This document shows positions 26,311 to 39,236 of a DNA stretch of 64,000 bases, one piece after another. Every line of letters begins with the position of its first letter. Position 1 is the stretch's first letter. Under the pieces are notes generated by a model. It searched no databases. It was given only the letters and a program-made list of their open reading frames with translations, and had not been told where the DNA came from. The stretch covers positions 160,589,863 to 160,653,862 of the forward strand of contig OV050030.1 of NCBI GenBank assembly GCA_920105625.2. Direction: 5' to 3'. This stretch comes from Clusia tigrina (taxonomy: Eukaryota > Arthropoda > Insecta > Diptera > Clusiidae). The position numbers and the translations under genes are program-made.

Positions 26311-29300
26311 CGTATCAAAGTTTGCAACATTCAAATGTTTGTAACTTTTTACTGGAGTGTAATAAAATCTTGAAATTATGTGACAATAAAGTACTCGAGC
26401 CTCTTGTCAATTTAAGCTATCGCTCATATATATGCTACCCTTGAGTCCCAAATCAAACACTGATAAAACTTCAAATGGCCATAACTTCTATACGGTGCGT
26501 GTTATATCTATCACAGTTTGCAACAATCAAATGCTTGTAACTTTTTTCTGGAGCTTCATAAAACCTTGATATTTTGTGACAATGAAGTATTTGTGCCTCT
26601 TATCAATTTAAGCTATGGCTCATAGCTATGCTACCCATGAGTCCCAAATCAAACACTTATAAAACTACAAATGGCCCCAACTTCTATATGGTGCGTCCTA
26701 TACATATCAATATTTGCAACATTTAAATGCTTGTAACTTTTTACTGGAGCGTAATAAAACATTGAAATTTTGTGACAATAAAGTACTCGTGCCTCCTGCC
26801 AATTTAAGCTAGCGCTCATAGATATGCTACCCTTGTGTCCCAAATCAAACACTTATAAAACTTCAACTTGCCCTAACTTTTGTACGGTGCCTCCCATACC
26901 TATCAAAGTTTGCATCAATCAAATGCTTGTAACTTTTTACTGGAGTGTAATAAAATCTAAAATTTTGTGACAATAAAGTATTCGAGCCTCTTGTCAATTT
27001 AAGCTATCGCTCATAGATATGCTACCTTCTTAAAACTTCAAATGGCCCTAACTTCTATACGGTGCGTCTTATACCTATCACAGTTTGCATCTATCAAATG
27101 CTTGTAGCTTTTTACTGGACCGTCATAAAACCTTAACATTTTGTGACAATAAACTACTCGTGCCTCTTATCAATTGAAGCTATCGCTCATAGCTATGCTA
27201 CCCTTGAGTCCCAAATCAAAAACTTATAAAACTTCAAATGGCCCTAAATTCTATACGGTGCGTCTTATACCTATCACAGTTTGCAACAATCAAAAGCTTG
27301 TCACTTTTTACTGGAGCGTCATAAAACATTGAAATTTTGTGACAATAAAGTACTCGTGCCTCTTATCAATTTAAGCTATCGCTCATTGCTATGCTACCCA
27401 TGAGTCCCAAATCAAACACTGATAAAACTTCAATTTGCCCTAACTTATATACGGTGCGTCTTATACCTATCACAGTTTGCAACAATCAAAAGCTTGTCAC
27501 TTTTTACTGGAGCGTCATAAAACATTGAAATTTTGTGACAATAAAGTACTCGTGCCTCTTATCAATTTAAGCTATCGCTCATTGCTATGCTACCCTTGAA
27601 TCCCAAATCTAACACTGATAAAACTTCAAATGGCGCTAAATTCTATACTGTGCATCCTATATCTATCAAAGTTTGCAACATTCAAATGTTGTAACTTTTT
27701 ACTGGAGCGTAATAAAATCTTGAAATTTTGTGACAAGAAAGTACTCGAGCCTCTTATCAATTTAAGCTATCGCTCATAGCTATGCTACCGTTGAGTCCCA
27801 AATAAAAAACTTATAAAACTTCAAATGGCCCTAACTTCTATACGGTGCATCCTATACCTATCAAAGTTCGTAACATTCAAATGCTTGTAACTTATTACTG
27901 GAGCGTCATAAAATCTTGAAACTTTGTGACAATAAAGTACTCGAACCTCTTATCAAGTTAAGCTATCGCTCATAGCTATGCTACCCATGAATCCCTAATC
28001 AAATACTGATAAAACTTCAAATGGCCTTAACTTCTATACGGTGCTTCCTATACCTATCAAAGTTTGCAACATTCAAATGCTTGTAACCTTTTACTGGAGC
28101 GTCATGAAACTTTGAAATTGTGTGACAATAAATTACTCGTGGTTCTTGTCAATTTAAGCTATAGCTCATAGCTATGCTACCCTTCAGTCCCAAAACAAAC
28201 ACTGATAAAACTTCAAATGGCCCAAGCTCCTATACGGTGCGTCCTATACCTATCAAAGTTTGCGACATGCAAATGCTTGTAACTTTTTACTGGTACGTAA
28301 TAAAACCTTGAAATATTGTGACAATAAAGTGCTCGTTACTCTTGTCAATTTAAGCTATGGCTCATATATATGCTACCCTTGAGTCCCAAATCAAACACTG
28401 ATAAAACTTCAAATGGCCCTAACTTCTATACGGTGCGTCCTATACCTATAAAAGTTTGCAACAATCAAATGCTTGTAACTTTTTATTGGAGCGTCATAAA
28501 ATCTTGAAATTTTGTGACAATAAAGTACTCGAACCTCTTATCAAGTTAAGTTATCGCTCATAGCTATGCTACCCTTCAGTCCCAAAACAAACACTGATAA
28601 AACTTCTAATGGCCCCAGCTCCTATACGGTGCGTCCTATACCTATCAAAGTTTGCGACATGCAAATGCTTGTAACTTTTTACTGGTACGTAATAAAACCT
28701 TGATTTATTGTGACAATAAAGTGCTCGTTACTCTTGTCAATTTAAGCTATCGCTCATTGCTATGCTACCCATGAGTCCCAAATCAAACACTGATAAAACT
28801 TCAATTTGCCCTAACTTATATACGGTGCGTCTTATACCTATCACAGTTTGCAACAATCAAAAGCTTGTCACTTTTTACTGGAGCGTCATAAAACATTGAA
28901 ATTTTGTGACAATAAAGTACTCGTGCCTCTTATCAATTTAAGCTATCGCTCATTGCTATGCTACCCTTGAATCCCAAATCAAACACTGATAAAACTTCAA
29001 ATGGCGCTAAATTCTATACTGTGCATCCTATATCTATCAAAGTTTGCAACATTCAAATGTTGTAACTTTTTACTGGAGTGTAATAAAATCTTGAAATTAT
29101 GTGACAATAAAGTACTCGAGCCTCTTGTCAATTTAAGCTATCGCTCATATATATGCTACCCTTGAGTCCCAAATCAAACACTGATAAAACTTCAAATGGC
29201 CATAACTTCTATACGGTGCGTGTTATATCTATCACAGTTTGCAAGAATCAAATGCTTGTAACTTTTTACTGGAGCTTCATAAAACCTTGATATTTTGTGA

Positions 29301-31478
29301 CAATGAAGTATTTGTGCCTCTTATCAATTTAAGCTATGGCTCATAGCTATGCTACCCATGAGTCCCAAATCAAACACTTATAAAACTACAAATGGCCCCA
29401 ACTTCTATATGGTGCGTCCTATACATATCAATATTTGCAACATTTAAATGCTTGTAACTTTTTACTGCAGCGTAATAAAACATTGAAATTTTGTGACAAT
29501 AAAGTACTCGTGCCTCCTGCCAATTTAAGCTAGCGCTCATAGATATGCTACCCTTGTGTCCCAAATCAAACACTTATAAAACTTCAACTTGCCCTAACTT
29601 TTGTACGGTGCCTCCCATACCTATCAAAGTTTGCATCAATCAAATGCTTGTAACTTTTTACTGGAGTGTAATAAAATCTAAAATTTTGTGACAATAAAGT
29701 ATTCGAGCCTCTTGTCAATTTAAGCTATCGCTCATAGATATGCTACCTTCTTAAAACTTCAAATGGCCCTAACTTCTATACGGTGCGTCTTATACCTATC
29801 ACAGTTTGCATCTATCAAATGCTTGTAGCTTTTTACTGGACCGTCATAAAACCTTAACATTTTGTGACAATAAACTACTCGTGCCTCTTATCAATTGAAG
29901 CTATCGCTCATAGCTATGCTACCCTTGAGTCCCAAATCAAAAACTTATAAAACTTCAAATGGCCCTAAATTCTATACGGTGCGTCTTATACCTATCACAG
30001 TTTGCAACAATCAAAAGCTTGTCACTTTTTACTGGAGCGTCATAAAACATTGAAATTTTGTGACAATAAAGTACTCGTGCCTCTTATCAATTTAAGCTAT
30101 CGCTCATTGCTATGCTACCCATGAGTCCCAAATCAAACACTGATAAAACTTCAATTTGCCCTAACTTATATACGGTGCGTCTTATACCTATCACAGATTG
30201 CAACAATCAAAAGCTTGTCACTTTTTACTGGAGCGTCATAAAACATTGAAATTTTGTGACAATAAAGTACTCGTGCCTCTTATCAATTTAAGCTATCGCT
30301 CATTGCTATGCTACCCTTGAATCCCAAATCAAACACTGATAAAACTTCAAATGGCGCTAAATTCTATACTGTGCATCCTATATCTATCAAAGTTTGCAAC
30401 ATTCAAATGTTGTAACTTTTTACTGGAGCGTAATAAAATCTTGAAATTTTGTGACAAGAAAGTACTCGAGCCTCTTATCAATTTAAGCTATCGCTCATAG
30501 CTATGCTACCGTTGAGTCCCAAATAAAAAACTTATAAAACTTCAAATGGCCCTAACTTCTATACGGTGCATCCTATACCTATCAAAGTTCGTAACATTCA
30601 AATGCTTGTAACTTATTACTGGAGCGTCATAAAATCTTGAAACTTTGTGACAATAAAGTACTCGAACCTCTTATCAAGTTAAGCTATCGCTCATAGCTAT
30701 GCTACCCATGAATCCCTAATCAAATACTGATAAAACTTCAAATGGCCTTAACTTCTATACGGTGCTTCCTATACCTATCAAAGTTTGCAACATTCAAATG
30801 CTTGTAACCTTTTACTGGAGCGTCATGAAACTTTGAAATTGTGTGACAATAAATTACTCGTGGTTCTTGTCAATTTAAGCTATAGCTCATAGCTATGCTA
30901 CCCTTCAGTCCCAAAACAAACACTCATAAAACTTCAAATGGCCCAAGCTCCTATACGGTGCGTCCTATACCTATCAAAGTTTGCGACATGCAAATGCTTG
31001 TAACTTTTTACTGGTACGTAATAAAACCTTGAAATATTGTGACAATAAAGTGCTCGTTACTCTTGTCAATTTAAGCTATGGCTCATATATATGCTACCCT
31101 TGAGTCCCAAATCAAACACTGATAAAACTTCAAATGGCCCTAACTTCTATACGGTGCGTCCTATACCTATAAAAGTTTGCAACAATCAAATGCTTGTAAC
31201 TTTTTATTGGAGCGTCATAAAATCTTGAAATTTTGTGACAATAAAGTACTCGAACCTCTTATCAAGTTAAGTTATCGCTCATAGCTATGCTACCCTTCAG
31301 TCCCAAAACAAACACTGATAAAACTTCTAATGGCCCCAGCTCCTATACGGTGCGTCCTATACCTATCAAAGTTTGCGACATGCAAATGCTTGTAACTTTT
31401 TACTGGTACGTAATAAAACCTTGATTTATTGTGACAATAAAGTGCTCGTTACTCTTGTCAATTTAAGCTATCGCTCAT
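26311..31478 (+). repeat. Tandem HOR, 2,721 bp (14 monomers), two copies
   Basis: 26,321-28,757 matches 29,043-31,478 with a constant 2,721-2,722 bp offset. Single differences include CAAATCTAAC at 27,605 against CAAATCAAAC, and CTGATAAAAC at 28,202 against CTCATAAAAC. The piece 28,757-29,040 repeats 27,388-27,690 (CATTGCTATGCTACCCATGAG and CAATTTGCCC), giving a third partial copy of two monomers between the main copies. Confidence 0.8.
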
Positions 31479-32455
31479 AGCTATGCTACCCTTCAGTCCC
31501 AAAACAAACACTGATAACACTTCAAATGGCCTCAACTTCTATACGCTGCATCCTCTACCTATCAAAGTTTGCAACATGCAAATGCTTGTAACTTTTTACT
31601 GGAGCGTAACAAAACCTTGAAATATTGTGACAATAAAGTACTCGAGCCTCTTGTCAATTTAAGCTATCGCTCATATATATGCTACCCTTGAGTCCCAAAT
31701 CAAACACTGATAAAACTTCAAATGGCCATAACTTCTATACGGTACGTCTTATACCTATCATAGTTTCCAACAATCAAATGCTTGTAACTTTTTACTGGAG
31801 CGTCATAAAAACTTGACATTTTGTGACAATAAAGTACTCGTGCCTCCTGCCAATTTAAGCTATCGCTCATAGATATGCTACCTTCTTAAAACTTCAAATG
31901 GCCGTAACTTCTATACGGTGCATCTTATACCTATCACAGTTTGCATCTATCAAATGCTTGTAGCTTTTTACTGGAGCGTCATAAAACCTTAACATTTTGT
32001 GACAATAAACTACTCGTGCCTCTTATCAATTGAAGCTATCGCTCATAGCTATGCTACCCTTGAGTCCCAAATCAAAAACTTATAAAACTTCAAATGGCCC
32101 TAACTTCTATACGGTGCATCCTCTACCTATCAAAATTTGCAACATTCAAATGCTTGTAACTTTTTACTGGAGCGTAATAAAATCTTGAAATTTTGTGACA
32201 ATAAAGTACTCGTGCCTCTTGTCAAGTTAAGCTATCGCTCATAGCTATGCTACGCTTGAGTCCCAATACAAACAAACACTGATAAAACTTCAAATGGCCC
32301 TAACTTTTATACGGTGCGTCCTATACCTATCAAAGTTTGCAACAATCAAATGCTTGTAACTTTTTACTGGAGTGTAATAAATTTTAAATTTTTTTGCAAT
32401 AAAGTACTCGAGCCTCTTGTCAATTTAAGCAATCGCTCATAGCTATGCTACCATT
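31479..32455 (+). repeat. Satellite segment related to 16.95-18.08 kb
   Basis: Order and diagnostic alleles follow 16,950-18,083, including the T-rich patch at 32,375. A 4-bp gain (CCCAATACAAACAAACACTG) near 32,263 is private to this copy. Confidence 0.7.
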
Positions 32456-35400
32456 GGGTCATAAATCAAACACTGATAAAACTTCAAATGGCCCTAACTT
32501 CTATACGGTGCGTCTTATACCTATCACAGTTTGCAACAATCAAAAGCTTGTAACTTTTTACTGGAGCGTCATAAAACCTTGACATTTTGTGACAATAAAG
32601 TACTCGTGCCTTTTATCAATTTAAGCTACCGCTCATAGCTATGCTACCCTTGAATCCCAAATCAAACACTGATAAAACTTCAAATGGCGCTAAATTCAAT
32701 ACTGTGCGTCCTATATCTATCAAAGTTTGCAACATTCAAATGTTGTAACTTTTTACTGGAGCGTAATAAAATCTTGAAATTTTGTGACAAGAAAGTACTC
32801 GAGCCTCTTATCAATTTAAGCTATCGCTCATAGTTATGCTACCCTTGATTCCCAAATCAAACACTTATAAAACTTCAAATTGCCCTAACTTCTATACGGT
32901 GCGTGTTATATCTATCACAGTTTGCAACAATCAAATGCTTGTAACTTTTTACTGGAGCTTCATAAAACCTTGATATTTTGTGACAATAAAGTATTTGTGC
33001 CTCTTATCAATTTAAGCTATGGCTCATAGCTATTCTACCCATGAGTCCCAAATCAAACACTTATAAAACTACAAATGGCCCTAACTTTTATACGGTGCGT
33101 CCTATACCTGTCAAAGTTTCCAACAATCAAATGCTTGTAACTTTTTACTGAAGTGTAATAAAATCTAAAATTTTGTGACAATAAAGTACTCGAGCCTCTT
33201 GTCAATTTAAGCTATCGCTCATAGCTATGCTACCCTTGAGTCCCAAATAAAAAACTTATAAGACTTCAAATGGCCCTAACTTCTATACGGTGCGTCCTAT
33301 ACCTATCAATATTTGCAATATTTAAATGCTTGTAACTTTTTACTGGAGCGTAATAAAACATTGAAATTTTGTGACAATACAGTACTCGTGCCTCTTGTCA
33401 AGTTAAGCTATCGCTCATAGCTATGCTACGCTTGAGTCCCAAAACAAACACTGATAAAACTTCAAATGGCCCTAACTTTTATACGGTGCGTCCTATACCT
33501 GTCAAAGTTTCCAACAATCAAATGCTTGTAACTTTTTACTGGAGTGTAATAAAATCTAAAATTTTGTGACAATAAAGTACTCGAGCCTCTTGTCAATTTA
33601 AGCTATCGCTCATAGCTATGCTACCCTTGAGTCCCAAATAAAAAACTTATAAGACTTCAAATGGCCCTAACTTCTATACGGTGCGTCTTATACCTATCAC
33701 AGTTTGCAACAATCAAAAGCTTGTCACTTTTTACTGGAGCGTCATAAAACCTTGACATTTTGTGACAATAAAGTACTCGTGACTCTTATCAATTTAAGCT
33801 ATCGCTCATAGCTATGCTACCCTTGAGTCCCAAATAAAAAACTTATAAGACTTCAAATGGCCCTAACTTCTATACGGTGCATCCTATACCTATCAAAGTT
33901 CGCAACATTCAAATGCTTGTAACTTTTCACTGGAGCGTCATAAAATCTTGAAACTTTGTGACAATAAAGTACTCGAACCTCTTATCAAGTTAAGCTATCG
34001 CTCATAGCTATGCTACCCATGAGTCCCAAATCAAACTCTGATAAAACTTCAATTTGCCCTAACTTATATACGGTGCTTCCTATACCTATCAAAGTTTGCA
34101 ACATTCAAATGCTTGTAACCTTTTACTGGAGCGTCATGAAACCTTGAAATTTTATGACAATAAATTACTCGTGGCTCTTGTCAATTTAAGCTTTCGCTCA
34201 TAGCTATGCTAACCTTCAGTCCCAAAACAAACACTGATAAAACTTCAAATGGCCCCAACTCCTATACGGTGCTTCCTATACCTATCAAAGTTTGCGACAT
34301 GCAAATGCTTGTAACTTTTTACTGGAACCTAATAAAACCGTGAAATATTGTGACAATAAAGTACTCGTTACTCCTGTCAATTGAAGCTATCGCTCATAGC
34401 TATGCTACCCTTGAGTCCCAAAACAAACACTGATAAAACTTAAAATGGCCCTAACTTCTATGCGGTGCGTGCTATACGTATCAAAGTTTGCAACATTCAA
34501 ATGCTTGTAACTTTTTACTGGAGTGTAATAAAATCTTGAAATTATGTGACAATAAAGTACTCGAGCCTCTTATCAATTTAAGCTATCGCTCATAGTTATG
34601 CTACCCTTGAGTCCCAAATCAAAAACTTATAAAACTACAAATGGCCCCAACTTCTATACGGTGTGTCCTATACCTATCAAAGTTTGCAACAGTCAAAAGC
34701 TTGTAACTTTTTACTGGAGCGTCATAAAACCTTGACATTTTGTGACAATAAAGTACTCGTGCCTCTTATCAATTTAAGCTATCGCTCATAGCTATGCTAC
34801 CCTTGAATCCCAAATCAAACACTGATAAAACTTCAAATGGCGCTAAATTCTATACTGTGCGTCCTATATCTATCAAAGTTTGCAACATTCAAATGTTGTA
34901 ACTTTTTACTGGAGCGTAATAAAATCTTGAAATTTTGTGACAAGAAAGTACTCGAGCCTCTTATCAATTTAAGCTATCGCTCACAGCTATGCTACCCTTG
35001 AGTCCCAAATAAAAAATTTATAAAACTTCAAATGGCCCTAACTTTTATACGGTGCATCCTATACCTATCAAAGTTCGTAACATTCAAATGCTTGTAACTT
35101 ATTACTGGAACGTCATAAAATCTTGAAACTTTGTGACAATAAAGTACTCGAACCTCTTATCAAGTTAAGCTATCGCTTAGAGCTATGCTACCCATGAATC
35201 CCTAATCAAATACTGATAAAACTTCAAATGGCCTTAACTTCTATACGGTGCTTCCTATACCTATCAAAGTTTGCAACATTCAAATGCTTGTAACCTTTTA
35301 CTGGAGCGTCATGAAACTTTGAAATTGTGTGACAATAAATTACTCGTGGCTCTTGTCAATTTAAGCTATAGCTCATAGCTTTGCTACCCTTCAGTCCCAA

Positions 35401-36199
35401 AACAAACACTGATAAAACTTCTAATGGCCCCAGCTCCTATACGGTGCGTCCTATACCTATCAAAGTTTGAGACATGCAAATTCTTGTAACTTTTTACTGG
35501 TACGTAATAAAACCTTGATTTATTGTGACAATAAAGTGCTCGTTACTCTTGTCAATTTAAGCTATCGCTCATATATATGCCACCCTTGAGTCCCAAATCA
35601 AACACTGATAAAACTTCAAATGGCCCTAACTTCTATACGGTGCGTCCTATACCTATAAAAGTTTGCAACAATCAAATGCTTGTAACTTTTTACTGGAGCG
35701 TCATAAAATCTCGAACCTCTTATCAAGTTAAGCTATCGCTCATATCTATGCTACCCATGAGTCCCAAATCAAACACTGATAAAACTTGAAATGGCCCTAA
35801 CTTCTATACGGTGCTTCCTATACCTATCAAAGTTTGCAACATTCAAATGCTTGTAACCTTTTACTGGAGCGTCATGAAAGCTTGAAATTTTGTGACAATA
35901 AATTACTAGGATCTTGTCAATTTAAGCTATCGCTCATAGCTATGCTACCCTTCAGTCCCAAAACAAACACTGATAACACTTCAAATGGCCTCAACTTCTA
36001 TACGGTGCGTCCTCTACCTATCAAAGTTTGCAACATGCAAATGCATGTAACTTTTTACTGGAGCGTAATAAAACCTTGAAATATTGTGACAATGAAGTAC
36101 TCGTGCCTCTTGTCAAGTTAAGCTATCGCTCATAGCTATGCTACCCTTGACTCCCAAAACAAACACTGGTACAACATCAAATGCCCCTAATTTTTATAC
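32456..36199 (+). repeat. HOR block recurring at 4.4-4.8 kb (copy 1)
   Basis: 32,456-35,385 matches 37,270-39,810. The offset is 4,813 bp and then 4,421 bp; the difference, 392 bp, is exactly two monomers present only here around 33,060-33,700 (the CCTGTCAAAGTTTCC allele occurs twice, at about 33,107 and 33,497). After 35,385 this copy holds about three additional monomers, two of them damaged (35,711 and 35,908). Confidence 0.75.
35700..35722 (+). repeat. 25-bp deletion within a monomer
   Basis: AAAATC is followed directly by TCGAACCTC at 35,710/35,711; related copies have 25 more bases including GAAATTTTGTGACAATAAAG. About 200 bp on, at 35,908, CTAGGATCTTG replaces CTCGTGGCTCTTG. Confidence 0.75.
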
Positions 36200-37450
36200 G
36201 GTGCGTCCTATACCTATCAAAGTTTGCAACAATCAAATGCTTGTAACTTTTTACTGGAGTGTAATAAAATCTAAAATTTTGTGACAATAAAGTACTCGAG
36301 CCTCTTGTCACTTTAAGCTATCGCTTATATATATGCTACCCTTGAGTCCCAAATCAAACACTGATAAAACTTCAAATGGCCCTAACTTCTATACGGTACG
36401 TCTTTTACCTATCACAGTTTCCAACAATCAAATGCTTGTAACTTTTTACTGGAGCGTCATAAAAACTTGACATTTTGTGACAATAAAGTACTCGTGCCTC
36501 TTGCCAATTTAAGCTCTCGCTCATAGCTATGCTACCCTTGCGTCCCAAAACAAACACTGATAAAACTTAAAATGGCCCTTACTTCTATGCGGTGCGTCCT
36601 ATACGTATCAAAGTTTGCAACATTCAAATGCTTGTAACTTTTTACTGGAGTGTAATAAAATCTTGAAATTATGTGACAATAAAGTACTCGAGCCTCTTAT
36701 CAATTTAAGCTATCGCTCATAGTTATGTTACTCTTGAGTCCTATACCTATCAAAGTTTACAACATTTAAAGGCTTGTAACTTTTTACTGGAGCGTCATAA
36801 AAACTTGACATTTTGTGACAATAAAGTACTCGTGCCTCCTGCCAGTTTAAGCTATCGCTCATAGATATGCTACCCTTGTGTCCCAAATCAAACACTTATA
36901 AAACTTCAAATTGCCCTAACTTTTGTACGGTGCCTCCCATACCTATCAAAGTTTGCAACAATCAAATGCTTGTAACTTTTTACTGGAGTGTAATAAAATC
37001 TAAAATTTTGTGACAATAAAGTATTCGAGCCTCTTGTCAATTGAAGCTATCGCTCATAGCTATGCTACCCTTGAGTCCCAAATCAAAAACTTATAAAACA
37101 TCAAATGGGCCTAACTTCTATACGGTGCATCCTATACCTATCAAAGTTTGCAACATTCAAATGCTTGTAACTTTTTACTGGAGCGTAATAAAAGCTTGAA
37201 ATTTTGTGACAATAAAGTACTCGTGCCTCTTGTCAAGTTAAGCTATCGCTCATTGCTATGCTACGCTTGAGTCACAAATCAAACACTGATAAAATTTCAA
37301 ATGGCCCTAACTTCTATACGGTGCATCTTATACCTATCACAGTTTGCAACAATCAAAAGCTTGTAACTTTTTACTGGAGCGTCATAAAACCTTGACATTT
37401 TGTGACAATAAAATACTCGTGCCTTTTATCAATTTAAGCTATCGCTCATA
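36200..37450 (+). repeat. Segment that supplies part of the 3,223-bp unit
   Basis: 36,200-37,450 matches about 40,793-42,043 at 4,593 bp. It includes the leftmost 54-bp-deletion monomer (junction 36,736-36,741, ATGTTACTCTTGAG form) and the ACATCAAATGGGCC monomer. The match stops at 37,450, where the 3,223-bp unit skips one monomer. Confidence 0.7.
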
Positions 37451-39236
37451 GCTATGCTACCCTTGAATCCCAAATCAAACACTGATAAAACTTCAAATGG
37501 CGCTAAATTCAATACTGTGCGTCCTATATCTATCAAAGTTTGCAACATTCAAATGTTGTAACTTTTTACTGGAGCGTAATAAAACCTTGAAATTTTGTGA
37601 CAAGAAAGTACTCGAGCCTCTTATCAATTTAAGCTATCGCTCATAGTTATGCTACCCTTGATTCCCAAATCAAACACTTATAAACTTCAAATTGCCCTAA
37701 CTTCTATACGGTGCGTGTTATATCTATCACAGTTTGCAACAATCAAATGCTTGTAACTTTTTACTGGAGCTTCATAAAACCTTGATATTTTGTGACAATA
37801 AAGTATTCGTGCCTCTTATCAATTTAAGCTATGGCTCATAGCTATGCTACCCTTGAGTCCCAAATCAAACACTTATAAAACTACAAATGGCCCCAACTTC
37901 TATACGGTGCGTCCTATACCTATCAATATTTGCAACATTTAAATGCTTGCAACTTTTTACTGGAGCGTAATAAAACATTGAAATTTTGTGACAATAAAGT
38001 ACTCGTGCCTCTTGTCAAGTTAAGCTATCGCTCATAGCTATGCTACGCTTGAGTCCCAAAACAAACACTGATAAAACTTCAAATGGCCCTAACTTTTATA
38101 CGGTGCGTCCTATACCTATCAAAGTTTGCAACAATCAAATGCTTGTAACTTTTTACTGGAGTGTAATAAAATCTAAAATTTTATGACAATAAAGTACTCG
38201 AGCCTCTTGTCAATTTAAGCTATCGCTCATAGCTATGCTACCCTTGAGTCCCAAATAAAAAACTTATAAGACTTCAAATGGCCCTAACTTCTATACGGTG
38301 CATCCTATACCTATCAAAGTTCGCAACATTCAAATACTTGTAACTTTTCACTGGAGCGTCATAAAATCTTGAAACTTTGTGACAATAAAGTACTCGAACC
38401 TCTTATCAAGTTAAGCTATCGCTCATAGCTATGCTACCCATGAGTCCCAAATCAAACACTGATAAAACTTCAATTTGCCCTAACTTATATACGGTGCTTC
38501 CTATACCTATCAAAGTTTGCAACATTCAAATGCTTGTAACCTTTTACTGGAGCGTCATGAGACCTTGAAATTTTATGACAATAAATTACTCGTGGCTCTT
38601 GTCAATTTAAGCTTTCGCTCATAGCTATGCTAACCTTCAGTCCCAAAACAAACACTGATAAAACTTCAAATGGCCCCAACTCCTATACGGTGCTTCCTAT
38701 ACCTATCAAAGTTTGCGACATGCAAATGCTTGTAACTTTTTACTGGAACGTAATAAAACCTTGAAATATTGTGACAATAAAGTACTCGTTACTCCTGTCA
38801 ATTGAAGCTATCGCTCATAGCTATGCTACCCTGGAGTCGCAAAACAAACACTGATAAAACTTAAAATGGCCCTAACTTCTATGCGGTGCGTCCTATACGT
38901 ATCAAAGTTTGCAACATTCAAATGCTTGTAACTTTTTACTGGAGTGTAATAAAATCTTGAAATTATCTGACAATAAAGTACTCGAGCCTCTTATCAATTT
39001 AAGCTATCGCTCATAGTTATGCTACCCTTGAGTCCCAAATCAAAAACTTATAAAACTACAAATGGCCCCAACTTCTATACGGTGCGTCCTATACCTATCA
39101 AAGTTTGCAACAATCAAAAGCTTGTAACTTTTTACTGGAGCGTCATAAAACCTTGACATTTTGTGACAATAAAGTACTCGTGTCTCTTATCAATTTAAGC
39201 TATCGCTCATAGCTATGCTACCCTTGAATCCCAAAT
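37451..39236 (+). repeat. Satellite segment flanking the 3,223-bp HOR on the left
   Basis: This segment recurs at 48,490-50,275 with a constant 11,039-bp offset. 37,646-38,080 is also present in each 3,223-bp unit (offset 4,398), while 38,085-39,237 is not. Confidence 0.75.

Noticed and set aside
35834..36079. Longest open frame on the plus strand, 81 codons
   Set aside because: It runs through satellite only. A 196-bp repeat is not a multiple of three, so frames shift at each monomer and close quickly; no start context, codon bias or domain supports a protein.
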